Source of the DNA: Pseudomonadota bacterium | GTDB taxonomy: Bacteria; Myxococcota_A; Polyangia; Polyangiales; Polyangiaceae | Direction: 5' to 3' | NCBI GenBank assembly: GCA_023423895.1 | Contig: JAFAER010000208.1 | Coordinates: forward strand, 1-64,000 | Length of the DNA stretch: 64,000 nt | In this document: piece after piece, positions 32,111-43,385 of the stretch | How positions within the stretch are numbered: the first letter of the stretch is position 1 | Layout of the letters: every line of letters starts with the position of its first letter | The notes under the pieces: generated by a model | What the model was told of the DNA's origin: nothing | Seen by the model: only the letters and a program-made list of their open reading frames with translations | The model's database searches: none | Made by a program: the position numbers and the translations under genes

Positions 32111-32977
32111 TCAATCGCGGAAGCGCGTCCAGCGCGGCTTGATCTCGAGGCGTGCGCAGAGCTCTTCGAAGGGGCCGCGCGGCGCGCCCTTGTATTCGAG
32201 ATCGGCCAGCGACTCGCGGAGCGGCACGTCGCGGACCAGCGTCGCGAGGCGCTTGTAGAGCAGCGCCTCCTCACGCATCGAGGCGAGCGTCGCTGCGAGC
32301 CGCGGCGCGCCGACGACCTTCACGTCCCACGCGCTCGCGTCGTCGGGGATCGCCTCGATGGTCTCGAAACGCGCGAGCAGCGCCGCGGACGATTTCTCGC
32401 CGAAGCCGGGGATGCCCGGGATCCCGTCGGACGTGTCCCCCGTCAGCGCGAGCAGATCGGGGATGCTCTTCGGCCCTACCCCGCGGCGCTCGCGCATCGC
32501 GGCCTCGTCGATGACCTTGCGCCGGATGCGGTCGACCTGGACGACCCGATCCCCGTCGAGGACCTGCCCCAGATCCTTGTCCGGCGTGAGGATGCGCACC
32601 TGCACGTCGGGCCCGGCGAACCGCGTCGCCGCCGTGGCCAGCGCGTCGTCCGCCTCCCAGCGGTCCATCGACCAGACGACGATCCCGAGGGCCTTCGCGG
32701 CCACCTCGACGAGGTCGAACTGCGCGCGGAGCGATGCGGGGATCCCTTCATCGCTCTTGTAGCCCTCGAACAGCTCGTTCCGAAAGCTGAGGATCGGGTT
32801 GTCGAATGCGATCGCGAGGTGCGTCACGGCCTCGGAGCGCTCCTCGAGCAGCGCCAGCATCGAGCCGATGACGCCGGCGGTCGCTTTCACGTCGATGCCG
32901 CCCACGACCTTGGCCGGCCGCGGCGCAAAGTGGGCGCGAAAGAGCTCGAACGTGCCGTCGACGAGGTGCACTCTCAT
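32111..32977 (-). CDS. stand-alone 5'-3' exonuclease (Pol I 5'-nuclease/flap endonuclease type)
   Basis: A 288-aa nuclease with the two-part 5'-exonuclease domain of DNA polymerase I but no polymerase. The metal ligands are visible in MRVHLVDGTFELFRAHF (Asp7), IAFDNP, WEADDALA and TPDKDLGQVL. The helix-3-turn-helix DNA-binding loop reads GDTSDGIPGIPGFGEKS. It would remove 5' flaps or RNA primers in replication and repair. Length matches ExoIX/Xni-like stand-alone enzymes. ATG 32977 is divergent from a kinase gene across 102 bp. Confidence 0.87.
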   Translation of the reverse strand: MRVHLVDGTFELFRAHFAPRPAKVVGGIDVKATAGVIGSMLALLEERSEAVTHLAIAFDNPILSFRNELFEGYKSDEGIPASLRAQFDLVEVAAKALGIVVWSMDRWEADDALATAATRFAGPDVQVRILTPDKDLGQVLDGDRVVQVDRIRRKVIDEAAMRERRGVGPKSIPDLLALTGDTSDGIPGIPGFGEKSSAALLARFETIEAIPDDASAWDVKVVGAPRLAATLASMREEALLYKRLATLVRDVPLRESLADLEYKGAPRGPFEELCARLEIKPRWTRFRD

Positions 32978-33079
32978 GGTTCTGGCGTGGGTCGGGGATG
33001 GTACGATGCGGGTGGGCTGGGGATTCCGAGCTTGCCGACATCCGGCGAGGCGAGGTCGAGGGGCGAGGAGGGCGAGACG

Positions 33080-35284
33080 TTGGCCGAGGGGCCGGAGCAG
33101 CGGGCGCGCCGTCGCGTCGGAACGATGGTCCGGGACAAGTACCGGATCGACGCGTTCATCGCCACGGGTTCCATGGCGAACGTGTACGCCGCGACGCATC
33201 GAAACGGCAGCAGGGTCGCGCTCAAGATCCTCCACGAGGACCTCGCCCGCAACGCGTCGATGGCCGAGCGCTTCCGGCGCGAGGGCTACTTCGCGAACGC
33301 GATCGGGCACCCGGGCGTCGTCCGTGCGATCGACGACGACGTCGCCGAGGACGGCTGCGTGTTCATCGTCATGGAGCTGCTCACCGGTGAAAACCTGGAG
33401 GAGCGCCGGCAGCGGCTCGGGGGGAAAGTCCCGCTGCCCGAGGTGCTCCAGATCGCAGACGCGATGCTCGACGTGCTCTCCGCGGCGCACGACCACGAGG
33501 TCCTCCACCGCGATCTGAAGCCGGAGAACGTCTTCATCACCCGGAAGAACGAGGTGAAGCTGCTCGACTTCGGGGTGGCGCGCTTCAACGACGGGCGGAG
33601 CTCGAGCGACATGACCGCCACCGGGATGGTGCTCGGGACACCGGCGTTCATGCCCCCGGAGCAGGCGCTCGGCCGTCGGGAAGACGTCGATGCGCGCAGC
33701 GACATCTGGGGCGTCGGCGCGACGCTGTTCACCGTCATCACGGGCGAGTCCGTCCATGTCGGCGGGGACGCAAAGACGAAGCTCATCGCGACCGCACGCA
33801 CGCCCGCGCGCCCCATCCGTGACGTTGCTCCGCACGTTCCACGCGCGGTCGCATCCGTCATCGACCGCGCGCTCGCGTTCGACAAGGCGAAGCGCTGGGC
33901 CGACGCGAACGCGATGCGCGAAGCGCTTCGCTGGGCGAGGATGTCGCTCGACGACGACGTCGCTTCGCGTCTCGAGCGTCCAGACGACGTCGAACCGCCG
34001 CCGGTCCCGACGCGCCGGACCACCGCGACCGAACAGCACGACGAGCCGACGCTGGCCGGTCGCCCCCTTGCATCGACGCACGCGCGGAAGAGGGACGTCT
34101 CCTTCGACGACAGCACGGCGAAGCGTCCGCCGATGAGGCCATACCCCACCGCCGACGAGGTCTTCACGAGCGCGCCTCCGGCCACGGAGCGCGAGCCGCC
34201 TCCGTCGATGGCGATGAGCGAGGACCCGACGTTCTCGCTCCGCAACGCGAGCCCGAGGAGGGCACAGCCCGAGCCCGTCCCGGCGACCGAGCGGATGCCG
34301 CAACACCTGATCGTTCCGCCCAGGACCGTCGGTGTCGAGCAAGAGACGGCCGAGCGCCTTCCTGCACCGGCTCCGCACATCGTCGATACGGCAGCTCTGT
34401 TCCGGACCGCGCTCGCAAACACCGGCTTCGTCGCCGACGAGAGCTCCAGCGCGCGGACGCTGCCTCGGTTCGATGCACGTGCGACCGAAGCCGACGCCCG
34501 ATCGGCAAGCTCTCGACCGGCCTCGGCGTCGGCACCCGCCGGATCGGCGCGCCCCGTCGCGGGCCATCCCCACCGCGCGCATCCTCCCGCTCCCACCGCA
34601 TTCTCGCTCGCGCGGACCGCCCCCGGAATCGGGACGTCCGCTCCGGAGATCCTGGTGCCGGACGCGGCACCCGCCCCGCACGCCTTCCCGTCCGCGCCCC
34701 CCGCACATGCGCTGACCTCTTCGTCGGTGCCGCCGAAGTACCCCTCGACGGTGCCGTTCGCGCAATCGTCTGCCGGTTCGGTCGCACGGACGCCGCGTCC
34801 CCCCGGCGGTCGGCCGTCGCTTGCGCCCGAGCAGCCCGGACCGCTCCTGTCGACGATCGTTCCGAAGAAGCCGCGCTCCGGATCGCTTCTGCGCGCGCTC
34901 GTTCCGATCTTCGTCGGCATCCTCGCGGGCGTCGTCACGTACGTCGTCGTTGCCCGCCAGCGCGCCGCCAGCGCGAGCCATGCCAGCACGACGACACCTT
35001 CCACATCGGCCTCGGCCGTCGTCTCCCCGTCCGCGCTGCCCGCCGGCGCCGTTGCACCCGAGCCCTCGAGCACACCGGCCGCGTCAGCTGCGTCAGCGGT
35101 ACCGGCGGCGAGCGCCGCGCCCGCGGTCTCGAGCGCGCCGAATACGACTACGAACACGAGAAAAACACGCAAGCCTCGGCCGAAGCCGACGAGCGCTCCA
35201 GCGACACCGGCGACATCGACCGCGTCGACGGAGGCCCCCGCCCCTACTCCGGTCGACGCGCTGCCGGCGAGAGATCCCGAATGA
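33080..35284 (+). CDS. membrane-anchored Hanks-type Ser/Thr protein kinase
   Basis: A 734-aa protein with an N-terminal kinase domain: VAIK-type lysine in RVALKIL (Lys49), catalytic loop HRDLKPEN (Asp145, Lys147, Asn150), DFG in LLDFGVARF (Asp163), and TPAFMPPEQALG in place of APE. The glycine loop is degenerate (IATGSMANVY, with the first and last Gly replaced by Ala). Residues about 300-600 are Pro/Ala/Arg-rich and disordered, a transmembrane helix lies at about 605-625 (ALVPIFVGILAGVVTYVVV), and the tail is Ala/Ser/Pro-rich. TTG 33080 was chosen because GAGGAGGG (33065-33072) lies seven bases upstream; ATG 33125 would leave that site unused. Targets are unknown. Confidence 0.87.
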   Translation: MAEGPEQRARRRVGTMVRDKYRIDAFIATGSMANVYAATHRNGSRVALKILHEDLARNASMAERFRREGYFANAIGHPGVVRAIDDDVAEDGCVFIVMELLTGENLEERRQRLGGKVPLPEVLQIADAMLDVLSAAHDHEVLHRDLKPENVFITRKNEVKLLDFGVARFNDGRSSSDMTATGMVLGTPAFMPPEQALGRREDVDARSDIWGVGATLFTVITGESVHVGGDAKTKLIATARTPARPIRDVAPHVPRAVASVIDRALAFDKAKRWADANAMREALRWARMSLDDDVASRLERPDDVEPPPVPTRRTTATEQHDEPTLAGRPLASTHARKRDVSFDDSTAKRPPMRPYPTADEVFTSAPPATEREPPPSMAMSEDPTFSLRNASPRRAQPEPVPATERMPQHLIVPPRTVGVEQETAERLPAPAPHIVDTAALFRTALANTGFVADESSSARTLPRFDARATEADARSASSRPASASAPAGSARPVAGHPHRAHPPAPTAFSLARTAPGIGTSAPEILVPDAAPAPHAFPSAPPAHALTSSSVPPKYPSTVPFAQSSAGSVARTPRPPGGRPSLAPEQPGPLLSTIVPKKPRSGSLLRALVPIFVGILAGVVTYVVVARQRAASASHASTTTPSTSASAVVSPSALPAGAVAPEPSSTPAASAASAVPAASAAPAVSSAPNTTTNTRKTRKPRPKPTSAPATPATSTASTEAPAPTPVDALPARDPE

Positions 35285-35302
35285 CGCCGCGGTCGCGCGC
35301 GC

Positions 35303-36385
35303 TCAGCGCCACTTGAAGAGGCGGACGGCGAGCACGAAGGAGACGCCGCCCCAGACCGAAAGCATGCCGAGCTTGCCGCCCACGTCGGCCAGCGAGGCTC
35401 CCTCGATCATCACCGCTCGGAGCGCGTCGTTGAGCGCCGTCAGCGGCAAGAACCGGATCAGCGGCTGGATCGCGTCCGGGAAACGCGACGACGAGAAGAA
35501 CACGCCCGAGCAGAGGTACATCGGGAAGGACACGACATTGATGAGGCCGCTCACGATCTGCGGGTTCTCCGCGCGGCACGCGAGGAAGAGGCCCATGACC
35601 GCAAACGTGAGCCCTCCAACGAGCGCCGTGAGCGCCAGCGTGAAGATGCTGCCGCGCACACCGACGTCGAAGACGAGACGCGAGAAGACCAGGAGCGGGG
35701 TCAGCTCGATCGGCAGGAGCACCGCGCGGACGAGCAGAAACGACAGCAAGAAGTCGCTCCGCCGCATCGGCGTCGCGGTGAGCCGCTTGATGAGCTTCTT
35801 CGTGCGCATCTCCGCGAGCGAGAAGCCGATCCCCCAGAGGCCAGTCGACATGAGCCCGAGCCCGACGAGCCCGGGGATCAAGAAGTCGATGTAGCGCGAG
35901 CCGGGCTCCGTCACGATCCTCGCGACCGGCGCGAAGGCGTCCTTGCGTCCCTCTCCTCGCTGGAGGACGTCGTCGGTGACCGCGCGCGCGAGGCGGCTCT
36001 CGGGCCTCGTCGGATCGAAGCGGTACGCGTAGCCGCCCTCTCCGTCCGCGGAGACCACGAGGCTGACCTTCCCCGTTCGCAGCTCGGCGGCGGCCTCGTC
36101 CGGGGGGAGGATCTTCACCTTCACGTCGTCCGCCTGAGCGAGCAGCTCCTTCGCGTGCTCGGCGCGCGCGAGCGTCGCTGCAGAGACCGACTCGACGGCC
36201 ACCACGACAGGCTCCGGATCGCGGTTCCGGAAGGCGATCCCGAGCACGATCGAGATGACGAGCGGAAACCCGAACGTCCAGAACATCGTCCCGGGCTCGC
36301 GGTAGAAGAGCCGGAAGCGCGACAGCGCGAGCTCCGTGATCGCGTTCAGCCGTGCGCGCTGCGGACTCACGACACCGTCACTCAC
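35303..36385 (-). CDS. ABC-2 type exporter permease
   Basis: A 360-aa membrane protein of the ABC-2 permease fold. One N-terminal helix (MFWTFGFPLVISIVLGIAF) is followed by an extracytoplasmic loop of about 130 aa with alpha/beta character, then five C-terminal helices with the signature FLIPGLVGLGLMSTGLWGIG and KRLTATPMRRSDFLLS. It works with the ATPase encoded just upstream, whose stop it overlaps by eight bases. Substrates of this class are drugs, lipids or surface polymers; nothing here narrows it. Confidence 0.87.
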   Translation of the reverse strand: MSDGVVSPQRARLNAITELALSRFRLFYREPGTMFWTFGFPLVISIVLGIAFRNRDPEPVVVAVESVSAATLARAEHAKELLAQADDVKVKILPPDEAAAELRTGKVSLVVSADGEGGYAYRFDPTRPESRLARAVTDDVLQRGEGRKDAFAPVARIVTEPGSRYIDFLIPGLVGLGLMSTGLWGIGFSLAEMRTKKLIKRLTATPMRRSDFLLSFLLVRAVLLPIELTPLLVFSRLVFDVGVRGSIFTLALTALVGGLTFAVMGLFLACRAENPQIVSGLINVVSFPMYLCSGVFFSSSRFPDAIQPLIRFLPLTALNDALRAVMIEGASLADVGGKLGMLSVWGGVSFVLAVRLFKWR

Positions 36386-37367
36386 GAAGCGCCCTCCCCG
36401 TCAGGGTCACGAAGACGTCCTCGAGGGTCGCATGGTGCGTGGAGAGGTTCGCGAGCTCGCGGCCCTCGTCCTGGAGCCTGCCGAGCACGGCGGGCAGCGC
36501 GAGATGCAGGTGCTCGACGGTGAGCACCACACGCCCCGAGAGGAAACGCGAGGCCTTCACCCCCGGCAGCGAGGCCAGCCCCGCCGCGAGCGCGTCCCGA
36601 GCGCTCTCCTCTTTGGGCGCTGCTGCGAGAGTGATCTCGACGATCTGGCTGCCGCCGAGCGAGTCGATGAGCTCCTTCGGCGTGCCGAGAGCGATCATCT
36701 TCCCGTGATCGATGACACCGACGCGATCGCACAGGCGCTCCGCCTCGTCCATGTAGTGCGTCGTCAACAGGACGCTTCCACCTTGCTCCTTGAAAGCGAG
36801 GACGACGTCCCAGAGCATGCGCCGCGATTGCGGATCGAGCCCCGTCGTCGGCTCGTCGAGGAAGAGCAGCTTCGGATCGCCGACGAGCGCACAGGCCACC
36901 GCGAGTCGCTGCCGTTGACCGCCCGACAGCGTGTCGTACTTCGCGTGCTCCTTCTCACGCAGCGCGACGAGGTCGATCGTGGCCTCGACGTCGCGGCCTT
37001 CGGTGAAGAACGAGCGAAACAACTTGATGGTCTCGCGGACGGTGAGCTTGTCGGGCAGGTTCGTCTGCTGGAGCGAGACGCCGAGACGTTCGCGCAGCCA
37101 CCGCTCGTCCGTCTCCCAGCGCCGTCCGAGGATCTCGACGGTGCCCCCGGACGGCTGGAGCAGGCCCTCGAGGATCTCGACCGTCGTCGTCTTCCCTGCG
37201 CCGTTCGGTCCCAGCAGACCGAAACACTCACCGACGCGGACCTCCAGGTCCAGTCCGTCGACGGCTACGACGTCTTCGTACGCCTTCTGCAATCCTCTGC
37301 AGCAGATCGAGAGCTCTGTGGTGGCGGAGGCCTGCGCTATCCGAGGCTCCGTCGCGGCGCCGTGCAT
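36378..37367 (-). CDS. ABC exporter ATP-binding protein (CcmA/DrrA type)
   Basis: A 329-aa ATPase with Walker A GPNGAGKTTT, Q-loop LQQTNLPDKL, signature LSGGQRQRLAVACAL, Walker B LLFLDEPTTGLD and H-loop TTHYMDEAERL. A C-terminal domain of about 90 aa follows, as in drug/polymer exporters of the DrrA/NodI group. ATG 37367 begins MHGAATEP; the longer open frame upstream has no coding character. It is divergent from glucose-6-phosphate isomerase across 132 bp, and is translated with its permease (overlap 36378-36385). Confidence 0.9.
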   Translation of the reverse strand: MHGAATEPRIAQASATTELSICCRGLQKAYEDVVAVDGLDLEVRVGECFGLLGPNGAGKTTTVEILEGLLQPSGGTVEILGRRWETDERWLRERLGVSLQQTNLPDKLTVRETIKLFRSFFTEGRDVEATIDLVALREKEHAKYDTLSGGQRQRLAVACALVGDPKLLFLDEPTTGLDPQSRRMLWDVVLAFKEQGGSVLLTTHYMDEAERLCDRVGVIDHGKMIALGTPKELIDSLGGSQIVEITLAAAPKEESARDALAAGLASLPGVKASRFLSGRVVLTVEHLHLALPAVLGRLQDEGRELANLSTHHATLEDVFVTLTGRALRE

Positions 37368-37499
37368 GCGGCCACCGAGCCTACCATCGTCTTCCCGGTT
37401 CTGGGGCGGCACGACGCCTCGGTCCGGCGGGTCTCCAGGCTTCCGACCCAGCCCAGGGTTCCTCGCGTGCGCGCGGCGCCGTATGCTCGCGCGCCCACG

Positions 37500-39185
<1,686 letters not shown>

Positions 39186-39283
39186 GCGGTCGCGCGGTCG
39201 CGCGGTCGGGAGGGTCGGTGGAGAGAGGTCTCGTCGAACGTCCGCTCGAGCGCTTCGCGAGGCGCGGGCGCTCTGGCCGGGAT

Positions 39284-40123
39284 ATGTTGCCGGCGATGAC
39301 TTCACCGCTCGCCGCACCCGGCTCATGGGACCTCGTCGCGCCGACCTACTCGGCCGAGCTCGTGCCGCGGTTCGAGCACTACGCCCGCGAGGCGTTGCGC
39401 CTGGCCGCACTTGCGCCCGGAGCGCGCATCGTCGATGTCGCCGCCGGGCCCGGAACGCTGAGCGTGCTCGCGGCGCGGGCCGGACACAGCTCGGCAGCCC
39501 TCGACTTCTCGCCGAAGATGGTCGCCGAGCTCCGCGCCCGGATCGAGCGGGTCGAGCGGGTCGAGATGGAGGGGCTCGCATCGAGGATCGAGCCGCGGGA
39601 GGGCGACGGGATGGCGTTGCCTTACGAGGACGCCTCGTTCGACGCCGGGTTCTCGATGTTCGGCCTGATCTTCTTTCCCGACCGCGACCGGGGATTTCGT
39701 GAGCTGCTCCGGGTCGTGAAGCCGGGAGCCCCCGTGGTCGTGTCGAGCTGGCAGCCGCTCGAGCGCGTCGTCTTCCTCGACGCGGCCATCACGGCGATGA
39801 CGGAGCTGTTGCCGCCACCGCCGAACACGCCACCGTACGATCCCCCGCTGACGACGCGCGAGCGATGTCGCGACGAGATGAGTCGCGCCGGCTTCCGCGA
39901 CGTGGAGGTGCACGAGGTCACGTTCGCGATGCCCCCGATGACACCCACGGATGCTTGGTCGTTCCTGGAGCGGACCACGGCGCCGATCGTCCTTCGCCGG
40001 AAGGCGCTCGGCGAGAAGTGGACGGCGATCTCCAGCGCCATCCGAGACAAGCTCCGGGCGAAGTTCGGAGACGCGCCCCTGACCTACGACATGCCGGCCT
40101 ACCTGACCGTCGGGCGCCGCTGA
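39284..40123 (+). CDS. class I SAM-dependent methyltransferase
   Basis: A 279-aa UbiE/Methyltransf_11-like protein. The SAM loop reads RIVDVAAGPGTLSVLAARAG, motif II ends ALDFSPKM, motif Post-I/III is GDGMALPYEDASFDAGFSMFGL, and the C-terminal part includes VKPGAPVVVSSW. It methylates a small molecule or a quinone/antibiotic precursor; the substrate is unknown. ATG 39284 and ATG 39296 are both in frame, four codons apart, with no decisive ribosome-binding site. It follows pgi by 98 bp. Confidence 0.8.
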   Translation: MLPAMTSPLAAPGSWDLVAPTYSAELVPRFEHYAREALRLAALAPGARIVDVAAGPGTLSVLAARAGHSSAALDFSPKMVAELRARIERVERVEMEGLASRIEPREGDGMALPYEDASFDAGFSMFGLIFFPDRDRGFRELLRVVKPGAPVVVSSWQPLERVVFLDAAITAMTELLPPPPNTPPYDPPLTTRERCRDEMSRAGFRDVEVHEVTFAMPPMTPTDAWSFLERTTAPIVLRRKALGEKWTAISSAIRDKLRAKFGDAPLTYDMPAYLTVGRR

Positions 40124-40129
40124 CGCCGT

Positions 40130-40567
40130 TCAGACGGCGTCGATGTCTTTCGTCTTGTCGAGCAGGCTCGGAAGCTCGCCGCGGAGGCGCTTCTGCCAAT
40201 CGCGGCTCTCGGCGACGTGTGAGCCCTCGGGCCAGAGCTGGCGATACCGGTCGAGGCGAGCGAGCGCTTGCTGCAGGTTCGTTTTCGCCTCCGCGCGTGC
40301 AGCAGCGAGCGACGCGTTGAAGTAGGCGTCGTCGAGCACGAAAGGATCGAGCTCCTTCTCGGCGCCGTTCTTCTCGATCGCGAGCTCGAAGTCGGACACC
40401 GCCTCGGCGTACCGCTCACAGAGCTCGTACGCCGTCGCGCGGTCGAACAGCGGCTCGGCGCCGGTGTTTCCACCTTCGATCTCTTCGGTCGCTGCGGAGA
40501 TCGCCTCCTCGTAGTCCCCCTGCTCGATGTGCTTCTTCGCGAACGACATTCCGTAGCGGCCAGCCAT
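40130..40567 (-). CDS. small TPR-repeat protein
   Basis: A 145-aa helical protein with at least two tetratricopeptide-like repeats: FAKKHIEQGDYEEAISAATE and LFDRATAYELCERYAEAVSD, then LDDAYFNASLAAARAEAKTN. It has no signal or span, so it is cytoplasmic and most likely an adaptor. Convergent with the methyltransferase gene (6 bp gap) and divergent from an SDR gene 83 bp away. Confidence 0.75.
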   Translation of the reverse strand: MAGRYGMSFAKKHIEQGDYEEAISAATEEIEGGNTGAEPLFDRATAYELCERYAEAVSDFELAIEKNGAEKELDPFVLDDAYFNASLAAARAEAKTNLQQALARLDRYRQLWPEGSHVAESRDWQKRLRGELPSLLDKTKDIDAV

Positions 40568-40650
40568 GATGCGGCGACCCTAGCGGAAGCGTCCAGACGC
40601 CTCAATCGCGCAGTCGGCCTGGCGAGCTCGCGAGAGTAGAGTGCATCGCG

Positions 40651-41436
40651 ATGAAGGCCATTTTCGTGACGGGCGCTGCATCAGGCATTGGACGAGCCAC
40701 GTCGCTCCTCTTCGCACGACGGGGCTTCAGGGTCGGCTGTTACGACATCGACGTCGAAGGCGTTCGCCGCGTCGCCGAGGAGGTGGACGCAGCGGCAGGG
40801 ATGAATCTCGCCTGCCACGGCCGCATCGACGTGACGAACGAGGAGTCGTGGACCGCTGCGCTCGTCGACTTCGAAGCCCACACCCACCGGATGGACGTCC
40901 TCTTCAACTGCGCGGGCATCCTCCGGACCGGGCGTTTCGAGGACATTCCTCCGAGCGAATGCCGCAAGCAGCTCGACGTGAACGTCATGGGCGTCGTCCT
41001 CGGCATCCAGAAGAGCCTCCGCCTCCTCGAGCAGACCTCGGCCACACACGGGCAGAGCGTGATCGTGAACATGTCGAGCGCGTCGGCGACCTACGGCCAG
41101 CCGGAGCTCGCCGTGTACTCCGCGACGAAGTTCGCCGTCCGCGGCCTCACGGAGGCCCTCGATGTCGAGCTCCGCCCGCGCAACATCCGCATCTGCGACG
41201 TCATGCCGAGCTACGTCGACACGCCAATGGTTCACGCCCAGCGGCACACGCCGAAGACGCTCGACCGCCTCGGCGTGAAGCTCACTGCCGAAGACGTCGC
41301 CGAGGTCGTGTGGAAGGCCGCCCACGGCCGGGGGCTGCACTACATCCCTCAGCGCGACGTGGCGCTGATGAACCGCTTCAGCGGGCTCTTGCCGGAGCTC
41401 GGTCGCGTGGTGATGAATCGACTCGCCAAGCGGTGA
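40651..41436 (+). CDS. short-chain dehydrogenase/reductase (SDR 3)
   Basis: A 261-aa classical SDR with TGAASGIG at residues 7-14, Asp31 after strand 2 (GCYDIDVEG), which favours NAD(H), NCAG in place of NNAG, and the catalytic Ser (VNMSSASATYG), Tyr and Lys in VYSATKFA. The C-terminus (DVALMNRFSGLLPELGRVVM) extends beyond the core as in retinol-dehydrogenase-like members. The substrate is unknown. It stands alone, convergent with the FHA protein gene. Confidence 0.82.
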   Translation: MKAIFVTGAASGIGRATSLLFARRGFRVGCYDIDVEGVRRVAEEVDAAAGMNLACHGRIDVTNEESWTAALVDFEAHTHRMDVLFNCAGILRTGRFEDIPPSECRKQLDVNVMGVVLGIQKSLRLLEQTSATHGQSVIVNMSSASATYGQPELAVYSATKFAVRGLTEALDVELRPRNIRICDVMPSYVDTPMVHAQRHTPKTLDRLGVKLTAEDVAEVVWKAAHGRGLHYIPQRDVALMNRFSGLLPELGRVVMNRLAKR

Positions 41437-41448
41437 GCGCGGCGCCGC

Positions 41449-42909
41449 TCAGGAAAGCGATTCGAGCGCCAGGCGCGTGCGTCCGACGATGATCTCGTCG
41501 CCGGGGAGCAGCTCCTGCTCGCCCTTGATGCGGACGAAGACGCCCGTGCGCGAGCCGAGGTCGGACAGGACGATCGAGCCGGCCTGCTCCTCCACGAGGC
41601 AGTGCTGGTCCTCGACGAGCGGGTCGGCCGTGAAGACGAAGTCGCCGATGGCCGAGCCGATCTGCATCGTCGTGCCGCGCGCGACGACGCACGCGCCCTT
41701 GGCGCCGCCCTCGAAGAGCTGGACGACGCGGAACGACGACGGCCACTTCGGCGACGAATAGAAGTAGGTCGGGCCCGGGCCGGGGCCGTCGTTCGGCTCC
41801 GGATTGCGCTCGATGAGGAGCACCTGATCGCCGACCATGAACTCGTCGCCGATCTCGAGCTCGACCGGCTGACGGATGCGGAGGAACACGCCGTTGCCCG
41901 CTTCGAGATCGACGAGCCACATCCGGCCCTTCTGCCAGCGGATCTGCGCCTCGCGCGGATGGCAGAACCGCTCGTTCTCGAGGGAGATGGCGCCGTCGCG
42001 CCCGATGATCGCCGCGTCGCCGAGAGGCTCGTAGAACGCGGGGCCGCCGGTGAGGCTGCGGATGACGTTGAGCCGGAAACGCGCCTTCTGCGCCGACTTC
42101 GGCGGGGGCTTCCCGACGAGCTTCGAGAGGAGCGGCTCGGGCGGAGGCGGCGGCGGGGCGACGACGGGCGGAAGCGCGGCCGCTGCGGGCGGAGGCACCG
42201 AGCGCGCGGCAGGTGCTGCCGGTTCGACGGCGGGCGCGGCTGCCTCGACGCGCTCCTCTTTCTTCGTCGCGAGCTTCTGGACCTCGAGCCGCGGGGCCTC
42301 CTCGAAGAGCTCCATGCCACCGAGCTTGCGCCCGGCGATGACCTCGTCGAAGCGCCCCTCGCGGAGCATGATCGCCATCTCCATGTGCTGACCCTTCATC
42401 AGGGCGCGCACGTATTGGGCGACGTCGTCGCGCTTCACCTCGCTCGCGTAGATGCGCTTGTGGCTCTTGATGATGCGGCCACCGTCCGCGAACAGGTGCG
42501 TGATGACGTGAGGGCGATCGAGGCCCGAGTCTTCCGTCTGGATGTGGAAGACGAGGCCGTTGTACTTCACGTTGTTGTTGAAGCCGACCTGCGCCCGCAT
42601 GAAGTTCGGGCGAGCGATCTGCTTCTCGAGCTTCGTGATCTCCTCGAGCGTCCAGCGCGCGATGGCGTCGTCGAGGGGACCGTGATCCTTCGCGGCGATG
42701 CCCTCCATCCGCTCGAAGGCGAGCTGCGCCAGCTGAGAGCCCGGGTCGAGCCGGAACGCCTCCGCGAGCAGCTCTTGGCCATCTTTGTCGTTGGGGCCGT
42801 TCGCCGCCCAGGAGCACAGCAAGGCAACCGCTTCATCGCGTCGTTCCTTACCGACCAGCCAGCGCGCGACCTTGGCCGCAGTGCTCCGAGACATGTTCGA
42901 GGACATCAT
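41449..42909 (-). CDS. double FHA-domain signalling protein
   Basis: A 486-aa protein. The first 200 residues are an uncharacterised helical domain with MEMAIMLREGRFDEVIAGRK. A Pro-rich linker with a PPPPPP run follows, and then two forkhead-associated domains in tandem. The first shows AAIIGRDGAISLENERFCH and VDLEAGNGVFLRI; the second has SAIGDFVFTADPLVEDQHC, then LSDLGSRTGVFVRIKGEQEL. FHA domains bind phosphothreonine, so this is a likely partner of Ser/Thr kinases such as the one at 33 kb. ATG 42909 was chosen because GGGAGGG lies about eight bases upstream; a TTG at 42933 is the longer option. Confidence 0.82.
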   Translation of the reverse strand: MMSSNMSRSTAAKVARWLVGKERRDEAVALLCSWAANGPNDKDGQELLAEAFRLDPGSQLAQLAFERMEGIAAKDHGPLDDAIARWTLEEITKLEKQIARPNFMRAQVGFNNNVKYNGLVFHIQTEDSGLDRPHVITHLFADGGRIIKSHKRIYASEVKRDDVAQYVRALMKGQHMEMAIMLREGRFDEVIAGRKLGGMELFEEAPRLEVQKLATKKEERVEAAAPAVEPAAPAARSVPPPAAAALPPVVAPPPPPPEPLLSKLVGKPPPKSAQKARFRLNVIRSLTGGPAFYEPLGDAAIIGRDGAISLENERFCHPREAQIRWQKGRMWLVDLEAGNGVFLRIRQPVELEIGDEFMVGDQVLLIERNPEPNDGPGPGPTYFYSSPKWPSSFRVVQLFEGGAKGACVVARGTTMQIGSAIGDFVFTADPLVEDQHCLVEEQAGSIVLSDLGSRTGVFVRIKGEQELLPGDEIIVGRTRLALESLS

Positions 42910-43020
42910 CGATGGGCCCTCCCATCCATGCAAGCCCTTTACGCGCAGGCTCAGGCACGACGCGGGGGGCTCCGTCCGTCTTCGCTCGTCTGTACGCGTC
43001 GGCCCCGATGGCCGCGATCG

Positions 43021-43090
43021 CGCCCATCACGCCCATCACCCTGGCACGCCCACCACGCCCATCACGCCCATCACCCTGGCACGCCCACCA
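43021..43090. repeat. 2 x 35-bp tandem repeat with internal 10-bp subrepeats
   Basis: The 35-bp unit beginning cgcccatcacgcccatcacc at 43021 is repeated at 43056. Inside each unit the block cgcccatca occurs twice. The array lies at the 3' side of the broken frame described at 43071-43385. Confidence 0.8.
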
Positions 43091-43385
43091 CGCCCAGCCA
43101 CCTCGGAACGGTGCAGACCTCCACCCAGGCCTGGGTGACCAGGACGGGATTGTTCGCATCGGCCGGCGCGAACGCGAGCGCGAGATCCACCGGCGCGAGG
43201 TCGGAGACGGTCCAGGACCGCCCTGCGTTCGGCCTGAACGGAACGACGGCGAGCTCGAGCGTGCCGACCGCGTACGTCGTGCCCACCGGGGCGACCTCCT
43301 CGCGGAAGGTCGTCGTGGACGCAAGGTGCCACAGGCCAACCGCGAGACCCGGTCAGCGCGCGACGACGACCGCACACGGAAGCAT
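43071..43385 (-). pseudogene. possible decayed small secreted-protein gene
   Basis: On the minus strand an ATG at 43385 opens MLPCAVVVAR and then meets TGA (43355-43353). The same frame continues without interruption for another 94 codons with typical local codon use, including TTTFREEVAPVGTTYAVG and FRPNAGRSWTVSDLAP, and ends at the tandem repeat. The GTG at 43286 could start a 71-codon remainder. The features suggest a gene with a nonsense mutation, but a short real protein starting at the GTG cannot be excluded. Confidence 0.3.
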
